DNA of 64,000 nt from positions 824,162 to 888,161 of the forward strand of contig RXJG01000004.1 of assembly GCA_003963365.1 (NCBI GenBank), read 5' to 3'. The translations under genes and the position numbers were made by a program. The stretch is from Sphingobacteriales bacterium. GTDB taxonomy: Bacteria > Bacteroidota > Bacteroidia > Chitinophagales > Chitinophagaceae. Each line of letters begins with the position of its first letter. Position 1 is the first letter of the stretch. Under the pieces are notes generated by a model. That model saw only the letters and a list, made by a program, of their open reading frames with translations. It was not told the origin of the DNA and made no database searches. Shown one piece after another: positions 1 to 7,855 of the stretch.

Positions 1-501
1 CTCATTATAATTACTGAATACTTCCTGTGTTACACCGGTAAAGCCGCTGGTGGTAAGCATGTCTTCAAACTTGGCCTGGGTAAGGTCCAGCCTTTTGTTT
101 ACATACATTCCCTGGAATCCTATGCCCAACTGGTGATAACCGTTTTCATCTAATCCTTTATGATAAGCCAGTGATGCTCCCACAAAATTGTTTTGCAAAA
201 TACCATTGCCGTTTCTGTCTGTCAGTCCTAAAAATCCAATACCAAACCGGTCGGTTTCAGGAATACGTTTTTCCAGTATAGGAAAATCTACTGACATGGT
301 TCCGGTAGTATAAGCATTATTAATAGAGGGCCATTGATTGCGATAATTACCGGCCACTCTTAATGCACCATCAAACTTGCCGGTAAAAGCAGGATTTAAA
401 GTAAGGGGAGAGGCAAAGAATTGGGAAAAATGCGGATCCTGTGCTTGCACACCTGAACTGATCAATCCGGCAATCAATAAGGCAACAATTATCTTTTTCA
501 T
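1..501 (-). CDS. PorP/SprF family outer membrane protein, 5' part only
   Basis: The reading frame begins with ATG at 501 and runs off the window edge, giving 167 N-terminal residues. It has a signal peptide (MKKIIVALLIAGLISSGVQA) followed directly by QDPHFSQFFASPLTLNPAFTG, which is the signature start of the PorP/SprF family. These are outer membrane beta-barrel proteins linked to type IX secretion and gliding in Bacteroidota. The family is usually about 300 residues, so roughly half is missing here. Bacteroidota genomes carry many PorP/SprF paralogues, often paired with large secreted proteins, so a specific role cannot be assigned from this part alone. Confidence 0.85.
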   Translation of the reverse strand, partial: MKKIIVALLIAGLISSGVQAQDPHFSQFFASPLTLNPAFTGKFDGALRVAGNYRNQWPSINNAYTTGTMSVDFPILEKRIPETDRFGIGFLGLTDRNGNGILQNNFVGASLAYHKGLDENGYHQLGIGFQGMYVNKRLDLTQAKFEDMLTTSGFTGVTQEVFSNYNE

Positions 502-640
502 CCAGTTAAGTTTTCCGCTAGCTTTCAGATATGACTCTTAGAAAGCCGGCGCCGCTGCATAATGAGCAGGTAAATTACTTTAATTTTCAGCAAAAAGATA
601 GTAATGTCCAAGAAAAATGACCGAAAAGATGTTAAAAGAA

Positions 641-1303
641 TTACATCTGTATTTTACTTCCGAAAGACAGGTCTCCGGCATCACCTAAACCCGGTACAAT
701 ATAACCCTTGGCGGTAAGCTCTTCATCTATATCTCCGCACCAAATTTTTACATGGGGTTCTTCTCTCCGCACATATTCAATACCCACTGTACAGGCAATG
801 GCTGCCACTATATGAATTTCTTTAGGCTTTCCTTCTTCCCGCAAATATTGAATGGTTTTTACCAGTGATGAACCGGTGGCCAGCATGGGATCAGAAATAA
901 TAAGCACTTTATTTTCAAGATCAGGGCAGGCAATATATTCCAGGCTTATTTCAAAAGAACCATCGGGTTTGTGTTTACGATAGGCTGATATATAGGCGTT
1001 ATCAGCTTTATCAAAATAATTGAGTAAACCCTGGTGTAATGGTAACCCCGCTCTTAAAATAGTAGCCAGCACCGGTTGATCCTTCAGCAATTTAGTAGTA
1101 GAAATTCCTAACGGAGTCTGTATTTCTTTCTCTTCCCATTCCAGTGTTTTGCTGATTTCATATGCAGCTACTTCACCCATCCGTTCTAAGTTGCGGCGAA
1201 AACGCATCCGGTCTGCCTGGATATCCACATCTCTTAATTCAGCTATCCAATTACTGATGAGTGAATGATTTTCGCTGAGGTTTGTTACCATTTGAGTATT
1301 CAT
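641..1303 (-). CDS. upp: Uracil phosphoribosyltransferase
   Basis: The 220-residue protein matches UPRTase in length and motifs. The PRPP-binding loop is VLIISDPMLATGSSLVKTI near residues 133-151, and the C-terminal uracil-binding stretch includes GYIVPGLGDAGDLSFG. It converts uracil and PRPP to UMP in pyrimidine salvage in the cytoplasm. It is transcribed divergently from anmK, with a 155 bp spacer. Nothing in the sequence looks truncated or unusual. Confidence 0.93.
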   Translation of the reverse strand: MNTQMVTNLSENHSLISNWIAELRDVDIQADRMRFRRNLERMGEVAAYEISKTLEWEEKEIQTPLGISTTKLLKDQPVLATILRAGLPLHQGLLNYFDKADNAYISAYRKHKPDGSFEISLEYIACPDLENKVLIISDPMLATGSSLVKTIQYLREEGKPKEIHIVAAIACTVGIEYVRREEPHVKIWCGDIDEELTAKGYIVPGLGDAGDLSFGSKIQM

Positions 1304-1380
1304 TTTATAGTTCAGCCGGTTCTAAAAGTTGAATGCAATATTTTATTTTTTGCCCGATAAGTCCATTGAACTTTTTGAAC

Positions 1381-1413
1381 TTGTAAAACCTATCCAACCG
1401 ATTGTTATTTTTG
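1381..1413 (+). promoter_or_regulatory. Candidate Bacteroidota-type promoter for anmK
   Basis: TATTTTTG at 1406-1413 matches the TAnnTTTG -7 consensus exactly. A TTG at 1381-1383 lies 22 bp upstream, as expected for the -33 element. The predicted start near 1418 leaves a leader of about 40 nt before the anmK ATG. This is a consensus match only. Confidence 0.45.
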
Positions 1414-1420
1414 TTCAACA

Positions 1421-1455
1421 AATCTAAATTCTCCCATCTGAAATCTGAAATATAA
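1421..1455. repeat. Degenerate 7-bp-period repeat before anmK
   Basis: Five heptamers in register (AATCTAA, ATTCTCC, CATCTGA, AATCTGA, AATATAA) end just before the anmK start codon. It is the weakest member of the heptamer family described in the findings. It would lie in the 5' leader of anmK. Confidence 0.4.
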
Positions 1456-1458
1456 TTT

Positions 1459-2568
1459 ATGCTGTACCGGGCAATTGGTTTAATGAGCGGCAGTTCACTG
1501 GACGGACTGGATATCGTGTTTGCAGAAATACACGAAAATGGTGGTAAATGGAGCTATGAAATGATAGCTGCAGATTGCTATCCTTATTCACAGGAATGGA
1601 AAGAGAAACTGAAAAATGCCATTCATCTGCCGGCAAGGGATTACCAGTTGTTGCATACCGCTTACGGTCATTACCTGGGAAAAGAAGTAAACCGTTTTAT
1701 TGAAGCACACCAGTTGCATTATAAAGTGCAACTGATCACTTCCCATGGCCACACTACCTTTCATTCACCGGCACAACAAATGACAGGGCAAATTGGAGAT
1801 GGAGCTGCTATTGCTGCTGAAACAGGAATTAATGTAGTCTCAGACCTGAGAGCCATGGATATTGCACTGGGTGGACAGGGAGCCCCCATTGTTCCGATTG
1901 GTGAAAAATTATTATTAGGTGATTATTCATTTTTTCTAAACCTCGGGGGCATTGCCAATATCTCAGTAAATGCAGATGTGTATGCTGCTTTTGATGTGTG
2001 TGCAGCTAACCGTGTATTAAACATGCTGGCACAGGAGGCAGGAAAAGAGTATGATGATGGCGGAATGATGGCAGCCGGAGGAGTAGTGGATGAACATTTA
2101 TTAAATAAGTTAAACGCATTGGATTATTACCAAAAATCATGGCCCAAATCACTGGCCAATGATTTTGGAACGGATATAGTTTATCCCATTATTAAAGAAG
2201 CCGGTATTAATGAACAGGATGCTTTGCGTACGTATGTTGAACATATCGCCCGGCAAATAAAGCTGGCGGTGGGCAGTTTGCAGTCAGCAGCACAAAACGG
2301 TCAAAGATCAATGGGCAACGGTCAGCTACTTGTAACCGGTGGCGGTGCTAATAATACTTTTCTCATTCATCGCTTAACAGAAATACTCAAAAAATTAAAT
2401 GTGGAAGTGGTGATACCCGATAAAAAACTCATTAATTATAAAGAAGCCTTAATAATGGCATTGATTGGAGTATTAAGATGGAGGGAAGAATACAATGTAC
2501 TGGCTTCTGTAACCGGGGCCTCACGGAGCAGTATTAATGGAGCTGTATGGATTGGACAGGACGCCTGA
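1459..2568 (+). CDS. anmK: Anhydro-N-acetylmuramic acid kinase
   Basis: The 369-residue protein opens with the ASKHA-type phosphate loop GLMSGSSLDGLD (residues 7-18). It also has the family motifs SHGHTTFHSP, QIGDGAAIAAETG and LVTGGGANNTFL. AnmK phosphorylates 1,6-anhydro-MurNAc while opening the anhydro ring, feeding recovered cell-wall sugar into MurNAc-6-phosphate. The gene stands alone on the plus strand. An unusual feature is a stretch of about 10 residues (AQNGQRSMGNGQ) just before the LVTGGG motif. It is encoded by a 7-bp-period DNA repeat and looks like an in-frame insertion on a surface loop. Confidence 0.93.
   Translation: MLYRAIGLMSGSSLDGLDIVFAEIHENGGKWSYEMIAADCYPYSQEWKEKLKNAIHLPARDYQLLHTAYGHYLGKEVNRFIEAHQLHYKVQLITSHGHTTFHSPAQQMTGQIGDGAAIAAETGINVVSDLRAMDIALGGQGAPIVPIGEKLLLGDYSFFLNLGGIANISVNADVYAAFDVCAANRVLNMLAQEAGKEYDDGGMMAAGGVVDEHLLNKLNALDYYQKSWPKSLANDFGTDIVYPIIKEAGINEQDALRTYVEHIARQIKLAVGSLQSAAQNGQRSMGNGQLLVTGGGANNTFLIHRLTEILKKLNVEVVIPDKKLINYKEALIMALIGVLRWREEYNVLASVTGASRSSINGAVWIGQDA
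2296..2323. repeat. In-frame heptamer repeat inside anmK
   Basis: Four heptamers (AACGGTC, AAAGATC, AATGGGC, AACGGTC) lie in register within the anmK coding sequence. They encode the low-complexity segment NGQRSMGNGQ. The first and last units are identical. The array resembles the intergenic GTCAATG arrays at 16.55 kb and 43.47 kb, which suggests a dispersed element that entered the gene without breaking its frame. Confidence 0.55.
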
Positions 2569-2698
2569 TAAATGTCATTACCCCAAACGATTCAACTCAA
2601 CACCCGGATTGTACCTAACCAATACCTTGTAAGCTATCAAAATTGACATGCCATTTAGCGGGGAATATGGGCTGGGTGCTATAAACGGATTTCATTAT

Positions 2699-2720
2699 CC
2701 TACACAAGGTTCCGTGTAGG
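2699..2720. repeat. Short intergenic hairpin
   Basis: Perfect 7-bp arms CCTACAC and GTGTAGG enclose an 8-nt loop in the spacer after anmK. No T-run follows, so it is a poor intrinsic terminator. The rest of 2569-2846 holds no gene that I can support. It could be an mRNA 3' structure or a remnant repeat. Confidence 0.35.
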
Positions 2721-2846
2721 AGATTAGTTTATTTCATCAGTTGCAAAAAAGATTTATTGGAGAATACGATAAAACTTTTCCCGGTAAACTGGCAGCCAAT
2801 TACTTTTTTTCAGTTATTAATATTAATTTGGGTTAAAATTAATTTT

Positions 2847-3473
2847 ATGAAGTTTAGCTTTATCAAATTAGCCTTATGGATATTTATCTGCGTAACAATT
2901 TTTTCATGTACAAAAGAACAAAGTGTTGATTCCTCAGCCGGAGGTAACGGTGGAAGCACTGGTGCCGGGGCTATTGCTGGTACCTGGAATTTTGCCGGAC
3001 TTTCTGCCAACACAAAATCAGATGTATCTGAAACAGATAGTACTGACATAATAAGAGCTGTCACTACGGCTGATTATTCCACCACTAATAATAAAGGTAC
3101 CGTTACTTTTGGCACCAATACCTTTACAGGAACCGGAATTGGGTATGATTTAAGTACAACGGCATTCGTTAAATTTTATACCAACGGTGTATTGGAGGAC
3201 AGCCTTCAAATGCCTTTTTCTTTCACACTGCCACCCGCTACTTCATCCGGCACCTATAAACTGGTGGGCAAAGACTCACTTTACTTTACGGGTGGTTTCA
3301 TTTCAATCGGGCTTGATTCGATGGAAACAAAACCAATCGGGTATAAATATGTTATTGCCGGTAACAAACTCACTTTAACCAGTAAGTTCACCAATTCATT
3401 CCAGGAGGTGGATAATGGTGTTATGGCTACCATTAAACAAAGTGCTGATATTACGGTGGTGCTGCAGAAATAA
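2847..3473 (+). CDS. Putative lipoprotein of unknown function
   Basis: I place the start at the ATG at 2847, because the protein from there (208 residues) begins with MKFSFIKLALWIFICVTIFSC. That is a lipoprotein signal peptide with its lipobox cysteine at about residue 21. An upstream TTG start would put 30 odd residues before the signal. After the cysteine comes a Gly/Ser-rich linker and then a region rich in beta-strand-type sequence with alternating Thr, Ser and Gly. This is typical of small Bacteroidota surface lipoproteins with a lipocalin-like or similar fold. I do not recognise the family. It converges with the histidine kinase gene that ends 8 bp downstream. Confidence 0.65.
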   Translation: MKFSFIKLALWIFICVTIFSCTKEQSVDSSAGGNGGSTGAGAIAGTWNFAGLSANTKSDVSETDSTDIIRAVTTADYSTTNNKGTVTFGTNTFTGTGIGYDLSTTAFVKFYTNGVLEDSLQMPFSFTLPPATSSGTYKLVGKDSLYFTGGFISIGLDSMETKPIGYKYVIAGNKLTLTSKFTNSFQEVDNGVMATIKQSADITVVLQK

Positions 3474-3481
3474 TTAACTTA

Positions 3482-5212
3482 CTAATTGGCTTTTGCAAGT
3501 GAAAAGGAAAAAACACTTCCGGCACCAAATTCACTTTGTACAGTAACTGTTCCACCCTGTGCTTCAATAAATTCTTTGCTGATGCTGAGTCCTAAACCAG
3601 TTCCTTCCTTTTTCGTTCCGGGTATCCGGAAGTAACGGTCAAAAATTTTATTTACATATTGTGGCTCTATTCCCTGGCCGGTATCGGTTACTGAGAATTT
3701 TATTTTTTTATCTTCAGACATAGCTTCAATCATTACAATAGAATTATCGTAGCTATACCGGATGGCATTAGAAATAAGATTAGTAAGTACCCAGGCAGTT
3801 TTTTCTTTATCAGCCAGTACATTAGTTATATCATTGGGTACAGAAACCTGCAGTTTAATATTCTTTTCATCTGCCAGTGTTTTATTGGCATTTATTGCAT
3901 AATCAATAATTTCTTTTGGAGAAGCTGGCAGGGCTGATAGTTGAATCGTTCCGGTTTCCACCTGCGTCATATTGAGTAATTCACCGGTTATTTTCAATAA
4001 CCTTCCTGCATCTTCTTTAATACTTTGCACAAGACTTAACTGTTCTTCATTCAGCTCACCAACCTGCTTATTCTCTAATAACTGAGAACTCATTTTAATG
4101 GAAGCAATAGGAGTTTTTAATTCATGTGATACAGTAGCAATGAAATTAGTTTTGGCAAAATCCAGTTCTTTATACGGAGTAATGTTTTGTAAGAAGATTA
4201 CATTGCCAATCAGTTTTTCTTCTTTTTCGCCGGTAGGGATAATTTTGATAGGAATGATTTCTTTTTCAAAATAACTCTCTTTATTATCTGCGTAAATCTT
4301 AACGGGAATTTTTTCTGTTACCTCTTTGTTATCAACAAATAAATCCTGTATTAAAGAACGAATCAAATCATTGTTCACTGCAATATCCTGTATAGGTTTG
4401 CCGGTAACTTCTTCCGTTTTCAACCCGGATATTTTTAACGCTACATCATTCATGAACAATACTTTCTTATTATCATCCAGGCCAATAACGGGGTCGTTCA
4501 TGTTATTGATAAGTGTTTCAATCCGCTTCTTTTCCATCATCAGTTTCTGTAAACTGCTTGCCTGGAATTCTTCCAGTTTTTCAGCCATGGTATTAAATGA
4601 ATCTGCCAGATCCCCAAACTCATTTTTCTTTTCAAAATGCACCCGTTGGGAATAATTTCTTTGGGCAATTTGTTTAATACTGGAAGTAAGCTCTTTAATA
4701 GGATTAGCAATATTGCCGGGTAAATTAAAAAAGAGGATTAAGGCAATGATAAAACAAATAGTGCCAACCAGTGTAATTAAAGTGATAGCATTTTCTGCTG
4801 TACTCTCTGCCAGTTTTTCTTTACGCTGTATGGCCTGCATGTTAAGCAGCATAATATCAGAAATATCGTTGCGGATGGTTTTTATCAGGGCGGCATCATT
4901 GTAATTTTTTGAAAACGCTAAATAGTCTGCTGCTAATTTATCGGTAAGTTCCTGCTCACCGGTTTCAGTAATATTCTGTTGTTGTTTTTTTAAATTGTCT
5001 GCAAAAAGTTTTTGTTCAGCAACACCAATGGTGTCATTATTAAGAGCATTAAGCATGATACGGCAATAATCAATCGAATTATAATTGGCAACCAGTATCT
5101 TTTTAGTATCATCAGTAAGCCGGTTAATCTGCAGGGCACTTACGATGGCAATACCAATTACCATGAGGAACAGGAGCCCAACACCGAGTAATAATTTGGT
5201 TTTAATTTTCAT
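3482..5212 (-). CDS. Membrane histidine kinase (HAMP-PAS-HisKA-HATPase) of the kdp cluster
   Basis: The 576-residue protein has transmembrane segments at about residues 7-29 and 145-167 around a periplasmic sensor region. A HAMP linker, a PAS domain (NDPVIGLDDNKKVLFMN), the H-box ATVSHELKTPIASIK and an ATPase domain with the N-box and GTGLGLSISKE follow. Its start overlaps the stop of the KdpD gene by one base (TGATG), which suggests translational coupling. In enterobacterial KdpD the sensor and kinase are one protein. Here the kinase half is a separate protein with its own sensor region. I infer that it works with the KdpD-domain protein. The partner regulator is probably the sigma-54 response regulator upstream of kdp, since no KdpE is present. 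Confidence 0.85.
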   Translation of the reverse strand: MKIKTKLLLGVGLLFLMVIGIAIVSALQINRLTDDTKKILVANYNSIDYCRIMLNALNNDTIGVAEQKLFADNLKKQQQNITETGEQELTDKLAADYLAFSKNYNDAALIKTIRNDISDIMLLNMQAIQRKEKLAESTAENAITLITLVGTICFIIALILFFNLPGNIANPIKELTSSIKQIAQRNYSQRVHFEKKNEFGDLADSFNTMAEKLEEFQASSLQKLMMEKKRIETLINNMNDPVIGLDDNKKVLFMNDVALKISGLKTEEVTGKPIQDIAVNNDLIRSLIQDLFVDNKEVTEKIPVKIYADNKESYFEKEIIPIKIIPTGEKEEKLIGNVIFLQNITPYKELDFAKTNFIATVSHELKTPIASIKMSSQLLENKQVGELNEEQLSLVQSIKEDAGRLLKITGELLNMTQVETGTIQLSALPASPKEIIDYAINANKTLADEKNIKLQVSVPNDITNVLADKEKTAWVLTNLISNAIRYSYDNSIVMIEAMSEDKKIKFSVTDTGQGIEPQYVNKIFDRYFRIPGTKKEGTGLGLSISKEFIEAQGGTVTVQSEFGAGSVFSFSLAKAN

Positions 5213-6336
5213 CAGCTTAAAATTACTAAGTCAATATTGCTGGTTGATAGTTTTTTTAATAGTTCATTAAAAACATTGGTAGCCAGTATTACCCTGAACA
5301 AATTTAAATGGGGTTTGCCTATACAGATGGTGGTAATATGTCTTTCATCGCACTGTTCAGTTATTGCTTTAGCTATATTCGTATTTTCTGTTTTTATAAT
5401 TTCAGCCCCAAGTTCTGTAGCCAGTTTAAAATTATTGATAAGGTGGCGTTGTTTGTCTAATGCAATCTTCGTACTGCTTTCTTTGGGAGTTTGTACATAC
5501 AGCACATACCATTTACTGTTATAATAATTGGCTAACCTCGCTGTTTTTCGAATGACCGTACGGGCAGTTTCTTCATTGGAACTAATGCATGCCAGGAAAC
5601 GTTCATGTTTCATCGCAGTGGTTTTGGTTATTTCACTCTCCACTTTTCTTTCCACCTGTGAGGCAACTTCTTTTAACGCCAGTTCACGCAGTTGAAGAAT
5701 ATGGTCACTTTTAAAAAAGTTTTTTAAAGCCGTTTCAATTTTAGTGGCATCATAAATTTTACCTTCTTTCAATCTGGTAATCAGTTCATCAGCTGTAAGA
5801 TCAATATTCACCACCTCATCTGCTTCCGCTACCACACTGTCGGGTATTCTTTCTTTTACTTCAACACCGGTTATTTCTTTTACTTCTTCATTTAAACTTT
5901 CAATATGCTGAATATTTACGGCACTGATAACGTTGATACCGGCTTCTAATATTTCTACCACATCCTGCCAGCGTTTACTGTTTTTGCTGCCTTCAATATT
6001 CGTATGTGCCAGTTCATCTACAATTACTACTTCTGGCCGTAAATTAATGACTGCCTGTACATCCAGTTCTTCCAGTTCTTTTCCTTTATAAAATAATTTT
6101 CTTCTTGGAATAATTGGCAAACCATCAAGTAATTCATGTGTTTCTTTGCGGTTATGTGTTTCAATGTAACCGATCTTTACATCAATGCCGTTTCTTAACA
6201 GCGCATGAGCTTCCTGCAGCATACGGTAAGTTTTCCCCACACCGGCACTCATGCCAATGTAAATTTTAAACTTACCTCTTCTTGATTTTTTAATGAGGTC
6301 TAAAAAATGCTGTACTGTTTGTTCTTTATCTGCCAT
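5212..6336 (-). CDS. kdpD: KdpD-type sensor protein without kinase domain
   Basis: The 374-residue protein contains the KdpD N-terminal domain with the P-loop GMSAGVGKTYRM near residues 28-39 and the Walker B-like stretch VVIVDELAHTN. A Usp-like domain occupies about residues 245-374. The four transmembrane helices and the kinase core of enterobacterial KdpD (about 900 residues) are absent. The next gene provides a kinase. The gene is complete: it has its own ATG, and its stop overlaps the kinase start as TGATG. Its own ATG also overlaps the stop of the original porin frame as TAATG, so these genes are packed for coupled translation. Confidence 0.88.
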   Translation of the reverse strand: MADKEQTVQHFLDLIKKSRRGKFKIYIGMSAGVGKTYRMLQEAHALLRNGIDVKIGYIETHNRKETHELLDGLPIIPRRKLFYKGKELEELDVQAVINLRPEVVIVDELAHTNIEGSKNSKRWQDVVEILEAGINVISAVNIQHIESLNEEVKEITGVEVKERIPDSVVAEADEVVNIDLTADELITRLKEGKIYDATKIETALKNFFKSDHILQLRELALKEVASQVERKVESEITKTTAMKHERFLACISSNEETARTVIRKTARLANYYNSKWYVLYVQTPKESSTKIALDKQRHLINNFKLATELGAEIIKTENTNIAKAITEQCDERHITTICIGKPHLNLFRVILATNVFNELLKKLSTSNIDLVILS

Positions 6337-6463
6337 TAAAAAGAAATTGCCGGTGCTGTTGATAAAAAGAAATTAGTGCCGGTTGTTTTATTGTTGTGCT
6401 CAAATACATTGTCATTAATTTTAAGACCACGGACTTCTATACGCCATAAAACATTTTCTGCTT
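6336..6463 (-). pseudogene. Displaced C-terminus of the kdp-linked porin after a frameshift
   Basis: In the frame one base away from the annotated porin end, the DNA encodes AENVLWRIEVRGLKINDN and continues to STAPAISF before a stop. A VLWRxExR motif and a terminal Phe are typical of the last strands of this barrel family. The frame's stop TAA overlaps the kdpD ATG as TAATG, exactly as the next gene pair does. The shift lies between about 6463 and 6474, near an ATAATAAGC run on the minus strand. A one-base indel there, real or a sequencing error, explains the two frames. Confidence 0.7.
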
Positions 6464-7281
6464 ATTATTCTGTCATAATTTAATGAATATCCCCGGGTTT
6501 TAAATCCATCAGGTGAGCTGGTGCTGATGATAACTCCATTTGCATCATTATAATATTCCACTCTTGAAGCAATATTGTTCCTGCTATCCGTACTTAACCT
6601 CAAAATTACAAGCGGGGAATACCATGTATTCATTTGGTGACTTCCTTTTGTTTTTTGTTCGGCGCCAATATCAAAGCTTGTGGTAAGCGATAATTGTTTA
6701 CTCAACTGGAAAATTCCATAAAAATTATGGAAATAACGCATTTGCCGGCCGTTCATTATTAAACCACTTATAAACCATTTTCCATTGGGAGAAGTGTAGG
6801 ATAGTTTAGCACCTGTTTCAAAATACGGACAGTTCTCCGCCAGCATACTTTTTGTTAGTATCCGGTTATCTTTTCCAATAGCGCCTTCACAACCAATATG
6901 TGAAGCGAAAATGCCGGCATCTAACCAAAGCTCTTTACTCTTTGATAATTTAACACCGGCATTTGCTTCATAAAGGTTTTTTAATACAGCTTGCTCTCCA
7001 CTGTAGTTTGCATTTATATAGGTGCCGGTAGCAACGGCCAGGTTAGCACGGGTATATTTTTTTTGATAAGCCAGTTTAACAAAATCAAGATTAAGATTTA
7101 TTTCATTATGCCTGTTAGAGTACATAAAAGATGGCATGGTATAATTAACCGGTTTATTAAAATCATAGAGATAATAAGTTTCAATATAACCACTCATAGT
7201 CAGCGGAGATGAACTGCTGTCTGATAGAGCATTTGCCATTAATGAAACAGTAATAAATAATATGGTCAGTATGGATTTCAT
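6421..7281 (-). CDS. Outer membrane beta-barrel porin of the kdp operon, C-terminus frameshifted
   Basis: The open frame gives 286 residues with a signal peptide (about residues 1-20). It is followed by GYIETYYLYDFNKP, the start of the porin family commonly found in Bacteroidota kdp operons, and alternating hydrophobic strands. It ends abnormally in RKCFMAYRSPWS. The adjoining frame supplies a convincing family C-terminus down to 6336, so the intact gene would be about 6336-7281 (roughly 315 residues). It sits 2 bp after kdpC and is probably part of the same operon. I infer a role in outer membrane passage of potassium or another small solute. A C-terminally truncated barrel would probably not assemble. 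Confidence 0.75.
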   Translation of the reverse strand: MKSILTILFITVSLMANALSDSSSSPLTMSGYIETYYLYDFNKPVNYTMPSFMYSNRHNEINLNLDFVKLAYQKKYTRANLAVATGTYINANYSGEQAVLKNLYEANAGVKLSKSKELWLDAGIFASHIGCEGAIGKDNRILTKSMLAENCPYFETGAKLSYTSPNGKWFISGLIMNGRQMRYFHNFYGIFQLSKQLSLTTSFDIGAEQKTKGSHQMNTWYSPLVILRLSTDSRNNIASRVEYYNDANGVIISTSSPDGFKTRGYSLNYDRIISRKCFMAYRSPWS

Positions 7282-7283
7282 TT

Positions 7284-7844
7284 TTATTTAAGATTATCCA
7301 GCGCCAAATTCAGTTTCAATACATTTATTCTCTCAGTTCCAAGAAATCCCAGCAATGGTCTTTCAGTATTGCTTAAAACGAGTTGTTTGATGTTAGCAGC
7401 AGCAATACCTCTTATTTTAGCAATACGATCTATCTGGATGTCGGCTGCCTGAACCGAAATATGTGGATCTAATCCACTACCACTAGCCGTAACTAAATCA
7501 GACGGGATATCTTCTTTTTTAACACCGGGATTATGTTTTAAAAAAGTATCAATTCTTGCCTGTACCTGTGCCAGGTATTCAGGATTGGTGGGACCTTTAT
7601 TGCTGGCGCCTGCGCTTGCTGCATTATAATCAACAGCAGAAGGACGGCTCCAGAAATATTTATCATCAGTAAATTTCTGCCCCACATTACTGTAATAGGT
7701 TTTGCCATTTTCTTTTATCACTGTTCCTTCACCTTTATTTGGGACAAACTGTGCTATCCCCAAAACTATCAGGGTATAAATGCCGGAGAAGAACAGCAAT
7801 GCAATGAATGTAATTTTTATAGCCGGAAAAATATTTTCTTTCAT
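7284..7844 (-). CDS. kdpC: Potassium-transporting ATPase subunit KdpC
   Basis: The 186-residue protein has one N-terminal transmembrane helix (about residues 10-32). It carries the KdpC motifs FWSRPSAVDYNAASAGASN and SGLDPHISVQAADIQ. KdpC is the periplasmically exposed subunit of the high-affinity KdpFABC potassium pump and stabilises the complex. Order and strand match a standard kdpFABC operon, with 11 bp between kdpB and kdpC. Confidence 0.95.
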   Translation of the reverse strand: MKENIFPAIKITFIALLFFSGIYTLIVLGIAQFVPNKGEGTVIKENGKTYYSNVGQKFTDDKYFWSRPSAVDYNAASAGASNKGPTNPEYLAQVQARIDTFLKHNPGVKKEDIPSDLVTASGSGLDPHISVQAADIQIDRIAKIRGIAAANIKQLVLSNTERPLLGFLGTERINVLKLNLALDNLK

Positions 7845-7855
7845 ATTTGTAAGTT

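Noticed and set aside
4326-4655. Plus-strand ORFs within the kinase, KdpD, KdpB and other minus-strand genes
   Set aside because: They are shadows of real genes in other frames, with low-complexity Ser/Phe-rich translations and no family features.
5212-6336. Short KdpD considered as a broken full-length KdpD
   Set aside because: It has its own start and stop with one-base overlaps on both sides, and the next gene is a complete kinase with its own membrane sensor. This is a split system, not damage.
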